Shown here: positions 33,000-43,542 of the stretch, piece after piece | Layout: each line of letters opens with the position of its first letter | Position numbering within the stretch: the first letter of the stretch is position 1 | Notes under the pieces: model-generated | What the model saw: only the letters and a program-made list of their open reading frames with translations | Databases searched by the model: none | Told to the model about the DNA's origin: nothing | NCBI RefSeq assembly: GCF_963924675.1 | Contig: NC_089226.1 | Span: 46,455,124 to 46,519,123, forward strand | Direction: 5' to 3' | DNA length: 64,000 nucleotides | Source: Phocoena phocoena | Taxonomy: Eukaryota; Chordata; Mammalia; Artiodactyla; Phocoenidae | Position numbers and translations under genes: made by a program

Positions 33000-33754
33000 A
33001 TCTTACAGTACATGGGAATGTAAATTGATACAGCCACTATGGAAAACAATATGGAGTTTCCTTAAAAAACTAAAAATAGAATTACCATATGACCCAGCAA
33101 TCCCACTACTGGGCATATATCCAGAGAAAACCATAATTCAAAAAAACACGTGCACCCCAATGTTCATAGCAGCACTGTTTACGATAGCCAGGACATGGAA
33201 GCAACCGAAATGCCCATCGACAGAGGAATGGATAAAGAAGATATGGTACATATATACAATGGAATATTACTCAGCCATAAAAAGGAATGAAACTGGGTCA
33301 TTTGTAGAGACGTGGATGGACCTAGGGAGTGTCATACAGAGTGAAGTAAGTCAGAAAGAGAAAAGCAAATACCCTATAAAAACACATACATATGTAATCT
33401 AGAAAAATGGTATAGATGAACTTATTTGCAAAGCAGAAATAGAGACATAGACTTAGAGAACAAATGTATGGATACCAAGGGGGAAAGGGGTGGGGAGGGA
33501 GGAATTGGGAGACTGGGATTGACACATATACATTATTGATACTAGGTACTAAAATAGATAACTGATGGGAACATACTGTATAGCACAGGGAACTCTACCT
33601 AATGCACTGTGGTAACCTAAATGGGAGGGGAGTCCCAAAGGGAGGGGATGTCCGTATGTGTATGGCTTATTCATTTTGTTGTGCAGTGGAGGCTAACACA
33701 ACATTGTAAAGCAACCATACTCCAGTACAAATTAATAAAAAAATCTCACAGTAC
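33000..33754 (+). mobile_element. 5'-truncated L1 nested in Tigger
   Basis: The insert is 33012-33742, flanked by 12-bp target duplications atcttacagtac (33000-33011) and atctcacagtac (33743-33754, one mismatch). It contains the ORF2 C-terminal part, the 3' UTR and a short A-rich tail. Across the gap the Tigger text continues without loss. Confidence 0.93.
33025..33402 (+). pseudogene. L1 ORF2 C-terminal fragment
   Basis: The 125-codon frame has the ORF2 C-terminal signature: '[16 protein letters not shown]' near residues 20-35, 'MFIAALFTIARTWKQPKC' and 'YTMEYYSAIKRNE'. It begins at the truncation point, without endonuclease or reverse transcriptase domain, and ends in the normal ORF2 region. 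No start codon; it cannot make a functional protein. The preserved frame points to a fairly recent insertion compared with the 24-26 kb L1. Confidence 0.95.
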
Positions 33755-33831
33755 AGTACCTTGAAAAGCACAGTAGTGCAGTACAACAGCTGGCCTACAG
33801 GGGCTGGCATCGAGTAAACAGGCAAGAAGAG

Positions 33832-34296
33832 TTATTGACTGGACGAGGGAGAGGAGGTAGGAGATGGTAGAGCTGAAGGACCGTCAGCAATCGGAGACAG
33901 AGGGCAAGCTGCAATTTCACTCACACCTGACATTGATGGCACAGGTTCTGGTTCCTTGCTGGATTCAATTCTATCTACTCCCCTGGAAAAACGATCCAGT
34001 GATGTCTGGGTAGTAGCTCTTTTTTTCTCTTTATAGATGACACGGTAGCACTGGCTTGCATTCTGAACAGCTGCTGCAACCTTCATGTACCGTCCTACAC
34101 TTGAGACCTGTGCTTCAAAAACTAACAGTGCCTCCTCAAATAAAGCAAATCCCTTTGCCATTTCCTGCATTGTGATGCTCTTTGGTTCTTCCGTTACTTC
34201 TTCTTCCTCTTGTCTCTCTTCGTCCTTTCTCTGGGCTTCCAATTCCATCAGGTCTTCATTCGTAAGCTCCATGTTCACATCTTTGAAAGTTTGCAA
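33832..34296 (-). pseudogene. Tigger transposase C-terminal remnant
   Basis: A 154-codon frame rich in Glu, Lys and Ser/Pro. It starts next to the terminal repeat, has an acidic stretch near residues 20-42 (for example 'EERQEEEEVTEEPK') and ends in a Ser/Pro-rich tail ('SPTSSPSSSQ'). I recognise the wording as the tail region of Tigger-type transposases. The helix-turn-helix and DDE catalytic parts are absent. The apparent ATG at about 34296 arises from the deletion junction. Confidence 0.75.
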
Positions 34297-34334
34297 CCTG
34301 AAGGTTCGTATGTAGGGGACTTACTGTAATATAA

Positions 34335-34945
34335 TCTGGACTGTCTACAATTTAGCAGCCAGGTCAATGTCCACCGTAGCCCGTGATCTACTGTGCAATG
34401 TCAGCCGAACTTTTCTAGTCCTCAGTCAAATGACAATTTTTAAGGTCCCTCCAGTTCCAATTTCTAAAATTAAAAATACGGTCACAGCTTTCTTTCCTTA
34501 GGACCAGCTAGTTAACCATGCCACTGCTTAGGCTTCAGGCTTCAGAATCTGTACACAGAAAAAGGAACTTGATTCCTGTAAACACTTCCTTCCGTTATTC
34601 ACCTATTAAAGAGCAACTTTATTATTGACGACTGTCCAAGAAACGGGACAGGTGAAATTGACACAGGTGGGATAATTTGGGAAAGACGTTTAGCTCTGGT
34701 GTTTCTTTCCCTTCTTTGTAAAAAATCCATCATCTCTGCAGAGCCAAGGCACGGGTGAAGACTTGTCAGCAGCAGGACTTGGATGCTCTGGCCATCCGAG
34801 CCCGCCCTCTGCTGGTTAGATGAAGCCATATCATGCTGGGTAGAAACAACTAGGGTGGGGAGCAGGGAATCATTTGACTTTTGCCCTTTTCATATTTTTA
34901 AATCCCTTGATACTCCTCCCCTGGGGCTCCTATGGTCTTTCTTAG
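34335..34945. other. Unassigned sequence
   Basis: No repeat or gene recognised. The minus frame 34599-34829 and plus frame 34783-35253 (which runs into low-complexity DNA) lack support. Confidence 0.35.
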
Positions 34946-34953
34946 GACCTCAC

Positions 34954-35006
34954 CATATGTATATGTATATGTATATGTATATGCGTATGCATACATATGT
35001 ATATAT
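34954..35006. repeat. (TATATG)n microsatellite
   Basis: Alternating purine-pyrimidine hexamers 'tatgtatatgtatatgtata', then 'tgcgtatgcatacatatgta'. It abuts the polypurine tract. Confidence 0.92.
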
Positions 35007-35210
35007 AGAGAGAAAAGGGGGAGGGAGGGGGAAGGAGGGAGAGGATGGGAGAGATAGGAAGAGGGGGGAAATAGAGAGAGAGGGAGAAAATAAGGAGGGA
35101 GGGAAGGAAAAAATAAGGGGAGGCAGAGAGGTGGAGGGGAGGGAGAGAGAGAAGGAGGGGGAAGAGAGTAAGAGGAAGAGAATTAAAGAGAAAGCAAAGG
35201 AAGTGAGTTT
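35007..35210 (+). repeat. Polypurine (GGGA/GAGA)n tract, about 200 bp
   Basis: Almost only A and G on the plus strand for about 200 bases, with GGGAGGGA and GAGAGA units. The long frames on both strands (34783-35253, 34942-35295, 34950-35246) result from the biased composition. Confidence 0.95.
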
Positions 35211-35359
35211 TATAGAGAATGGGTATATGCTTCTCTTTTTTGACAAGCTCTAGTGGATGGAAACGAGGGACTCCAGGGCTAGGCGGGTCATTCACCTTTT
35301 GGTGGCTGAGTTTTTTCCTTCAGTGTTGGAGGCGAAAGCCCAGGGCCAGAGTCAGAGAG

Positions 35360-35560
35360 CTTGGATTCTGTCCCTGCCCTGCTGCTTACTGGCCAAGTGA
35401 CCTTAAACAAGTCAATTGACCTCTCTGAGCACCGTTCACTCATTAATTCAGCATTCAATATTGAAGACTTACTATGTTCCAAACCCTGAGTTAGGCTCTG
35501 GGGGAATATAAAGATGAAAGAGATGTGGCCCTTGTCTTCAAAGGGCCCACAGTCCGGTGG
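35360..35560 (+). mobile_element. MIR followed by L2 fragment
   Basis: 'ttactggccaagtgacctta' plus 'aacaagtcaattgacctct' is MIR wording. 'tactatgttccaaaccctga', 'gttaggctctgggggaata' and 'gatgaaagagatgtggccct' is L2 3' wording. Confidence 0.65.
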
Positions 35561-35699
35561 GGGAACCAGGGCTTATTTCACAGTGGCCAGTCAGGCAGGT
35601 GCTGAGCAAACATCCAGGAGACTCTTGGGCCCCAGTCCTAGAGACAAATGCAGTTCATGGTAGTGAGCGCTGTGATAGTATGAGCCTGTTGAGGCAGCT

Positions 35700-36010
35700 A
35701 AACCTCCACTTCCCAGAGGGCTTGCAGAAATTAGTCCAGTTGTGTGACCTTGGGCAAGTCATTTAACTTCTCTGAGCCTCTCTCTTTCTCCCACTTCACA
35801 GAATAGTCAAGCCCTGTCTTTTGATGCCCTCAGGGACAATGCCGGCTCTTCCATTAGCACTCACCATGGTAGATTTCAGCGCCTGTCTGCCTCTCTCACT
35901 GGGCTCTGAGCAACGTGAAGGCAGGGCCATGTCGGTCTTATTCGTAGCTGTATCCCCTGCTCCTAATGCAGTGTGTAGCACTTAGTAGGTGCTCAGTTAA
36001 TGTTTGATGA
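35700..36010 (+). mobile_element. MIR fragment and L2-like remnant
   Basis: 'gtccagttgtgtgaccttgg' with 'gcaagtcatttaacttctct' is MIR. 'cagtgtgtagcacttagtag' with 'gtgctcagttaatgtttgat' is the usual L2 3' end. Confidence 0.65.
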
Positions 36011-36129
36011 AGGATTGAATAGATGGCTGAGATGGGAAGCCGGAAATGGCTTCACTGGACGCCCTGTGTTACGGCTGCTCTCAGATCAGCAGGAGTCTAA
36101 GGTCCTATCACGGCACTCGAATTTCCTTC

Positions 36130-36365
36130 ATGGTAATACCTGCTGTTTATTGAATGTCTCTCACGTTCCAGGCAATGTTCTGTCAAATCTGATACGTTTG
36201 TTCATCTACTTTTCTCCTCATAGTAATCACCTGCAGCAGCTGACGTTACGGCTGTTTTACATTCCAGATGAATTTCAGAGCGATTTAAAAAACGCGTCCA
36301 AAGTCATACAGTTGAGAAATGACAGCAAGATTCCAACCCAGGTGTCCTGACTCCAAAGCGTTTTG
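36130..36365 (+). mobile_element. MIR SINE
   Basis: MIR-like text 'tgctgtttattgaatgtctc', 'acgttccaggcaatgttctg', 'agtcatacagttgagaaatg' and 'ttccaacccaggtgtcctga'. The frame 36000-36350 overlaps it. Confidence 0.6.
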
Positions 36366-36649
36366 CTTCCCTCTGTACAGGCTGTGTCCGGGGCTCTCAG
36401 AGCTAGCTGGATCCAGGGAGTACAAATGTGGCAGCTGCAAGGAACTCCGCGGCATGGCACACAAAGACCTGTAGCCAGAGGGCGCTCAAGGGCGCTCGCT
36501 TGGCTGCTCTGGAGTCAGTGGGGACTGAGAAGCAGTCTTGGCAGTGTCTGGGCCCATGATGATACTAATGAGCTGGTGGGTGCCAGCGCCTGGTGTGGCT
36601 GGATGCTCACTTTTCCCGTTGGCATCAGTTAAGCCTCCTTATGTGGATG

Positions 36650-36825
36650 ACACTGCTGTGGCCTCTCCCGTTGCAGAGCACAGGCTCCGGACGCGCAGGC
36701 TCAGCGGCCATGGCTCACGGGCCCAGCCTCTCCGCGGCATGTGGGATCTTCCCGGATCGGGGCACGAACCCGTGTTCCCTGCATCGGCAGGCGGACTCTC
36801 AACCACTGCGCCACCAGGGAAGCCC
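36650..36825 (-). mobile_element. CHR SINE, young subfamily, tail-less
   Basis: The body starts abruptly at 'cactgctgtggcctctcc'. The tail and the 'gcggtacgcgggcctct' segment next to it are absent, and I found no target duplication. The tRNA head on the right ('caccagggaagccc') is complete. Either the tail was later deleted or the integration was atypical. Confidence 0.93.
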
Positions 36826-36829
36826 CCAT

Positions 36830-37945
36830 CCGTCACTTTTTCAACCACATCTACAACCCCCCCTCTACGTCCTTAGCCACTGAGGGCTGATCAGTGCACT
36901 GCACCATCTAGATGCTATCAGTGTATCCCATGTGGAATGGAAGCCAGAAGGATGAGAAGCACAGTTTTCTTTCTTCTCATTCAAGTAACCCACCCAGATC
37001 CCATGCCAGCTAGGGAATCAGCAGGGCCTCTTCTACTCTGCTCAGCCCGCAGGGTGGCTGAGATTTGTGCCCCCATTCACGATCCCATGAGAGTCTCTGG
37101 GGCGCCTCTTTTTTCACATCCCCTCCCACAGCCTCCTGTGATCTCAGACTTCTCTGCTCGGCCTCCCACTCTCCTCTCCTCACCCCACCAGGCCTCACTT
37201 CTTTTCCTCTTTGCTCTTTAGCTCAAGTTGTCATTCATTCCATTCTGTGGAGCTGTAGGAGGGTCCCTAGGGTCAAGGAGGTGCTGAGACGAATAGTTTC
37301 TTAGCATAACTCCTCAGAGCTGTGCTGAACCGGCCTCTGCTTGTCCATACCTCACACTGCATTGTAAAAACCTCCCTGTGTTTCCATAGCTGGGTGTGAA
37401 GGGCCTCAGAAGGAAGATGGTTATGTTCTATGACCCCAGGAGAGAGCTGGGAGAAAAATAAACATCCTGCCATCCATTTATCAAACCCCTCCTCTGTATA
37501 TACACTCTAGAAAGACGATAAAGGCAAGGCCCTTTCCTTATGGTACTCTCTGCGCCTAAGACCCTGGGGACCTGATCTAGGAGACAGTGGTAAACCCCGG
37601 TTCCCATGGAAGTCAACCTTGATAGAGCCTAAATGTCAGGTGCAAGGTATTGTGAGAGCACAGAGGAAGAGAGAATAGTTCTGAGGGCAGCTTGGGGAGG
37701 CTTTAAGGTGAGGCTTTGTGCCAGGCCTTCAAGGATGAAGGTGATTTTATCACAGAGACATTGTGGGGAAGGGGGTGTGAATGAAGTAAACAGAGGTGTA
37801 GAAACTTGCGTGTGCATGTGGAAACATTTCTGCTCTGGCAACAAGGGCAAATTAGATACCCTGGCTCTGTATCTGCCACACCATTGATGTACTGGCTCTC
37901 CTTCTCTAGTGCACCAATGACCATGGGTGTCTTGATCATTCCTAA
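36830..37945. other. Unassigned sequence with L2-like parts
   Basis: 37560-37780 has L2-type wording ('aggcagcttggggaggc'-like 'gcagcttggggaggctttaa', 'gccaggccttcaaggatga'). The rest is unrecognised. Frames at 36937-37221, 37065-37304 and 37633-37887 lack domains and splice context. Confidence 0.35.
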
Positions 37946-38639
37946 AAGACCAGAACTCAATTTTAGTTTGTGGTAGCAGTAGTTCTAAAAATAGAACTAC
38001 CACATGACTCAGCAATTCCACTCCTGGGTGTATATCTGAAAAAAGAAAAAAAAACAAACCAACAACACTTATTTGAAAAGATATATGCACCACAATGTTC
38101 ATAGCAGCATTATTTACAATTGCCAAGATATGGAAGTAACCTAAGCGTTCATCAACAGATGAATGGAAAAAGAAGATGTGGTAAATGTATACAGTGGAAT
38201 ATTACTCAGCCATAGAAAAGAATGGAATTTGCAGCAATGTGGATGGACTTGGAGGGCATTATGCTCAGTGAAATAAGTCAGACAGAGAATGAAAAATACT
38301 ATGTGATATCACTTATATGTGGAATCTAAAAAATACAACAAACTAGTGAATATAACAAAAGAGAAACAGATACAGAGAACAAATCAGTGGTTACCAGTGG
38401 GAAGAGGGGAGGAGGGAGGGGCATCATAGGGGTAGGGGATTAAGAGGTATAAACTATTAGGTATAAAATAAGCTGCAAGGATATATTGTACAACATGGGG
38501 AATATAGCCACTATTTTATAATAACTATAAATGGAGGATAACCTTTAAAAATTGTGAATCACTGCATTGTACACCTGTAACTTACATAATATTGTACAGC
38601 CACTATACTGCAATTAAAAACAAAAGACCAGAACTCAAT
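37944..38639 (+). mobile_element. 5'-truncated L1 with perfect 18-bp target duplication
   Basis: The insert is 37962-38621. The duplication aaaagaccagaactcaat is at 37944-37961 and 38622-38639. It contains the ORF2 end ('atgttcatagcagcattatt', 'atattactcagcc') and the 3' UTR ending 'ctgcaattaaaaac'. The ORF2 frame has stops. At the 5' end lies a 9-bp hairpin (gtagttcta, A4, tagaactac) at 37979-38000. Confidence 0.95.
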
Positions 38640-38644
38640 GCAGT

Positions 38645-39335
38645 GTCTGCCATATAGAAGGTACTTAATAAATATGAGTTGAAGGGCTTATTAATGAATG
38701 AATAGATGGATGAATTTTAAACAAATGAATTTAGTTGTGGGGCAATATCGCTTAAATGTGCAGGGAATTCATTATGCAATTGTAACAGCCCAGTCTCTCC
38801 TAATCTCATCCCATATCTGCATGCACTAACCCTGACTCCGTTCTTCCCAGTGACCACAGCTCCCATTCCTGTACTGAGAGCACTATGACCACTTTGTTCA
38901 CATTTCCTTGGTCATATGCTTCTCTGGACAATTTGCTACTTTGAGAGGCTGGATCCCACCCCTCTGGGGCTCTGTTTTTAAATGCAAGAGAAAGGCATAG
39001 AAAAACATGAGACTGGTCCTCAACCTTTGGAATATTCCTGCTCAGTTTAGATCTAGGAAGCCATGCAAGAGGTGAGGAGAAAAGCCTTCTCTTGTCTTCC
39101 AACAGCATGGAACGTGACGCCCAGACATCCTCGGCTGTAAAATGGAAGAAGTGATGCTTGTTGACTAAGTTCCCAGCCATGACTATGGTTATTCAACACC
39201 ATGTGGATTTCTGTAGGGAGCATTTGTGACTTCAATTCAAAGGACTATTGTAATCCATTGACTTTTTCCATTTGTCCCATGCACGGAAAATGAATTTGCA
39301 ATGAGCAGTCTTCTCAGCCTGACACTGCTTTTTTC
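38645..39335. other. Unassigned sequence
   Basis: 38640-38720 has the common 'gtacttaataaatatgagtt' L2 ending. The rest is unrecognised; overlapping minus frames 38806-39180 and 39053-39235 have no support. Confidence 0.35.
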
Positions 39336-39339
39336 ACTG

Positions 39340-40110
39340 AACGTGAGACCACCTTGACATCATTTGGTGGATGGGAGGAGGTACCTGAGCTGCCAGCGCT
39401 ATTCATGGAGTCCTTCTGAGGCAGGAGATAGATGGGGCCCAGGCTGAACAGTTTCTCACCTGTGGACAGAAACTCCGTAATAGTAGAAATTCCATAATAG
39501 TAGAAACTCCATAAAAGCAGGATGATGGAGGAGGCTGGGCCCTGCCCAGATAAGAGATAAAAGACCACATATTCCTCATTCCCGAAATCAAGGAGACCTC
39601 CCCTACTACACATGCGCAGAAAGGCTCCTTGGAGGTCAAAAACAGAGGGGACGCCACCCCATAGTAAGTGATGTCAACTCGCCATAGGCCTCTTTGCTAG
39701 AATCCATCTTGGCTAAGAGATGCACACACACACAGGGGAGGACCCTGTGATATACCAAATATGGACTCAGAACCACGCAAAACAAGATGATTCGTCAAAG
39801 GAAACCCGGACGAAATGCCCCATAATAGTGATTCAAACTACCACGAGGGCGGGACTCTCTCTCTGAGACCGCGCATGTATCTATTGACACATACTGTACT
39901 CTTTTATTCCTAATAAACACATTATGTGATTCACTACTTTCCGTCTCTATGTGGAAATTCATTTCTACACAGCTAATGGACCAGGGCCTTGTCACTGTGA
40001 CCCCACCTCAATCTCTGGCCGAGAACCGAAACCAGGCTTCAAGCCGCTGCAGGCCAAGGCCAGCTGAGATCACTTCGTGGGACCCAAACCAGGGTCCCTA
40101 GTCCATTACC
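39340..40110 (+). mobile_element. Probable endogenous retroviral LTR (solo), lineage-specific
   Basis: A GC-balanced block unlike its surroundings. It holds three tandem 17-bp units at 39469-39519, a 'gcgcatg' and 'cgggactctctctctgagac' promoter-like part near 39845-39870, and a polyadenylation signal 'aataaa' at 39911 followed by a U5-like stretch ('tccgtctctatgtggaaatt'). The 3' part to 40110 ('gaccccacctcaatctctgg') may be leader sequence. No gag, pol or env frame was seen and the exact edges are uncertain. Orientation is judged from the polyadenylation signal. Confidence 0.5.
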
Positions 40111-40119
40111 TAAGTAGAA

Positions 40120-40400
40120 ACTGCCAACAAGTGGATGAGTGGAGACTTGCTAATTGATGGCCAGAGAGAGTCTGACTATACCCTGAGCTTTGTAAAACAG
40201 CCCACCGCCTCCCTCCTGCTGCTCTGTCTGCCTGTCTTCTGGTAAAGAGAGGCTATAATGGCATATGGATGGAGGTCCAGGCAGGGAGCCATCCTGCCTC
40301 AAAGCATTTGGAGTTAGCATTTCCATCACAACACTCACAGAACTTGCTTAAACATCAGAATGACAATGACAAGGGCCCCTTGTTTATTAAGTTATGCACT
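40120..40400. other. Unassigned sequence
   Basis: No recognised repeat or gene. Confidence 0.3.
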
Positions 40401-40404
40401 TTGC

Positions 40405-40610
40405 ATCCATTATCTGCAAGCCACACCATAACTCTAGGAGGTAAGTGATGTAGTCATTCCTGCAAGAGGACACTGACACTCAGAGAAGATAGGTAACTTG
40501 CCCAAAACCACAATGAAGAGTGAAGCTGGAAATCGAATCTCACATCTGTCTGGCTTCAAAGCCTCTGGCCTCCTCACTGCACCATGATGCCTCCTTAGAG
40601 CAGGAGGGTC
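40405..40610 (+). mobile_element. MIR SINE
   Basis: MIR core: 'gccacaccataactctagga', 'cactgacactcagagaagat', 'gtaacttgcccaaaaccaca' and 'gaagctggaaatcgaat'. Confidence 0.75.
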
Positions 40611-40680
40611 AGGTCCAAGATAAAAAATCTCCACTGAGCCCCTGCTACTTCCCTTGTGTGGGAGACAGACTAAATGCTCT

Positions 40681-41187
40681 GTCCGCTTCCACCACCACTA
40701 AAGATGGTCACGTCCTGATCCCTGGAACCCATGGATATCCTACCTTACATGGAAAAAGGGAATTTACAAATGCGATTATGCTAAGGACCTTGAGATGGGA
40801 AGATTATCCTGGCTTATCTGGGTGAGCCCAATGTAATCACAAGAGTTCTTATAAGAGGGAGGCAGGAGGGTCCGTGTAAAAGAAGGCAATGTGATAATGG
40901 AAGCAGATCAGAGAGACTGGAAGATGCTAGGCTGCTGGCTTTGGAGATGAAAAGCAGGGCCATTAGCCAAAGAATGAGGCCAGACTCTAGAAGCTGGAAA
41001 AGGTAAAGGAATGGATTCTCCCCTAGAGCCTCTAGAAATAACACAGCATTACTGACACCTGGATTTAGTCTATAATACCCAATTTTGGACTTCTGATCTC
41101 CAGAACTGTAAGAAGAGAAATTTGTGTTGTGTAAGTCACTAAGTTTGTGATAATTTGTTATAGCAGCAATACGAAACTAATACACCC
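40681..41187 (+). mobile_element. MaLR-class (MLT1-like) LTR
   Basis: Long, well-matched wording: 'gatggtcacgtcctgatccc', 'taccttacatggaaaaaggg', 'gagatgggaagattatcctg', 'gcccaatgtaatcacaagag', 'cagaactgtaagaagagaaa' and the end 'gtgataatttgttatagcag' plus 'caatacgaaactaataca'. No internal region present. Confidence 0.85.
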
Positions 41188-41189
41188 TG

Positions 41190-42540
41190 GGAGATGTTAC
41201 AAATTGTCAGATGACCCCTTTAGGGTCACTGCTGGGCAGGAGCCACCATGAGAGCTGGTGATTATGAAAGGCAGCCCTGGACACAACGATGACATTGACC
41301 AGCATTTTTGGTGCCACCTGCCACGCTTTTCAGGCATAGCTGCGTGACGCTTCCTCTGGGTTATGGCTTCAGCCCCTCCGCTGCTCAGCTTTCAGGAACT
41401 CCCAGTGTTAGGCTTGGCTCCCTCCGGTGACCCTGCTGCTCCATCAGGGAGTGAGCCTGTTGCAGCTGCCTGATTTCCAGCCTTAGCTCTGCCACTCACT
41501 CTGTTTCCACCTTCGCCAGGCCCTGTGTCAGACCAGCCACACCAGGCATTGGAGAAAAAGAATCCAGCTAAAATAATTACCGTTACAGGCTGTGTAGTAC
41601 GTGTAATGGCTACGGTCACAGACTCAAGGCCAGACTCTTAATGTCTTAACCTTGGTGATCTCATCTGTAAAATGAGGATAGGAACACGTACCTCATGGAG
41701 CTGTTGTGGGGGAAATTCAGGTGACTTATGCAAAATACACAGCACAGTGTGAGGCACTGAGTCAATTCCCCCTCAGTGACAGCTGGATTGTTATGATTAT
41801 ACATTTTAAACATGAGTCATGGACATGAGCTCCAAAGAGACCTCGGGTTTAATGTCCAGGCAGGTATTTGGAAAGCACGTGATCCCTTGGTGTCAGGCAC
41901 TGCAATATGAATTACAATGCAAGCTTTACTCCATAATTCAGAACTGAACTTGGATTTTAATCCTTCTGCCCACAGCTGGTGGCTTTATCTTTCTTCCTTT
42001 TGTGTTACTCATTAGGAAGTCAAAAATTTAAAAATATTTGGGAGGGATTGCTGAAGTATTTGAAGTCTATGAGGGGATTTTGTAGAAGAGAAAACAGGTG
42101 TAGGAAAATCTGGTAAGTGGAAAATCAAGAGAGAAAGGACTCAGTGTTGTAGGCATTTGAGCTGCTCTGGGAGACAATAAATTCTGCAAGTTAGGATTCT
42201 GCCACATGAGAAATGTTCCTGTGACCTTCAATATTCAAAGCTCCCCAGGTGTCCCCTTTGTGAGGCAGCGTGCATGGTGGGCTGAGTTACCCCAATCTTT
42301 TCTACTTCCTGGCTTCCCATCCTGACTCCAGGTTAACGTATCAGGAAGCCTCCCATTGGGTTCTATGAGCACCTGGTGCATTTCCTGTATCCTGCTGGGT
42401 ACTACGGGAGTACCAGGATGTTTGAAGCCAAAATTCTCTCCTCTAGAAGCTCCTGATCTAGGGAAGAAAAGATTATAGGAAGGGAGGAGGGTTTAAAAGC
42501 ATCAAAAGAGACATCACAAGGCATACTCTTAACATTTGTT
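41190..42540. other. Unassigned sequence with MIR remnant
   Basis: 41600-41790 is MIR-like ('ggtgatctcatctgtaaaat', 'gaggataggaacacgtacct'). The rest appears unique; no exon recognised. Confidence 0.35.
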
Positions 42541-42598
42541 GGGCGCTTACTATAGAGACTAGCATTTATTGAACATCCACTATGGCCCAGGCATGTTA

Positions 42599-43542
42599 CC
42601 CCCATGACCTATTTTTTTAATGTATTACTTTTTAAATTGAAGTATAGTTGATTTATAATGCTGTGTTAGTTTCTGCTGTACAGCAAAGTGATTCAGTTAT
42701 ACATATATATAAATATTCTTTTCCATTACAGTTTATTATAGCATATTCAATATAAGTCCCTCTGCTATACAGTAGGACCTTGTTGTTTATCTATTTTATT
42801 TATAGTAGTGTGTATTTGCTAATCCCAAACTCCTAATTTATCCCTCCCCCACTCCCTTTCCCCTTTGGTAACCATAAGTTTGTTTTCTATGTCTGTGAAT
42901 CTGTTTCTGGTTCATAAATAAGTTCACTTGTGCCATAATTTAGATTCCACATATAAGACATATCGTATGGTATTTGTCTTTCTCTGACTTCACTTAGTAT
43001 GATAATCTCTAAGTCCATCCTTGTTGCTTTATCTATTTTTTTAAAATGGTATTTGTGTAGTTTTTGTTTTTATTTATTTAATTTTTTTGACTGAGTTGGG
43101 TCTTTGTTGCTGTGTGCGGGCTTTCTCTAGTTGTGGTGAGCGGGGGTTACTCTTCGTTGTGGTGCGTGGGCTTCTCACTGCAGTGGCTTCTCTTATTGCG
43201 GAGCACGGGCTCTAGGCGTGCGGACCTCAGTAATTATGGCACGCAGGTTCAGTAATTGTGGTGCACGGGCTTAGCTGCTCTGTGGCATGTGGGATCTTCC
43301 CAGACCAGGGATGGAACCCGTGTCCCCTGCATTGGCAGGTGGATTCTTAACCACTGCACCACCAGGGAAGTCCCCTTGTTGCTTTAAATGGCATTATTTC
43401 ATTCTTTTTTATAACTAATATTCCATCATGTACATATACCACATCTTCTATATCCATTCATCTGTCAATGGACACTTTGGTTGCTTCCATGTCTTGGCTA
43501 TTGAAAAGAGTGCTGCTATGAACATTCCCCCATGACCTATTT
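42599..43542 (-). mobile_element. 5'-truncated L1 with nested CHR SINE
   Basis: Target duplication cccccatgacctattt is at 42599-42614 and 43527-43542, so the L1 plus its passenger is 42615-43526. It holds the reversed 3' UTR ('attgaagtatagttgattta') and the ORF2 end ('tatccattcatctgtcaatg'). The SINE split it; L1 text resumes at 43374. Confidence 0.95.
43032..43373 (-). mobile_element. CHR SINE, long-body, nested in L1
   Basis: Perfect 13-bp target duplication (ccttgttgcttta) at 43019-43031 and 43374-43386. The body is the older long form. Its presence dates the L1 as older than this subfamily's activity. Confidence 0.95.

Larger units (their letters stand above)
32803..34326 (-). mobile_element. 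Tigger-like (pogo/Tc1-mariner) DNA transposon, internally deleted
   Basis: It is flanked by TA dinucleotides (32801-32802 and 34327-34328). Terminal inverted repeats begin 'cagtaagtcccttacatat' at 32803 and, on the other strand, 'cagtaagtcccctacatac' from 34326. The right end passes directly into the C-terminal part of the transposase frame, so the N-terminal DNA-binding and DDE parts are missing. Without the nested L1 the element is about 0.78 kb. It is a nonautonomous derivative. Confidence 0.88.

Noticed and set aside
34942..35295. Long frames on both strands with Arg/Glu/Lys-rich or Leu/Ser/Pro-rich products
   Set aside because: They are translations of a polypurine tract.
37629..38126. 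165-codon minus-strand frame
   Set aside because: It overlaps the 5' part of a truncated L1 in antisense and has no domain.
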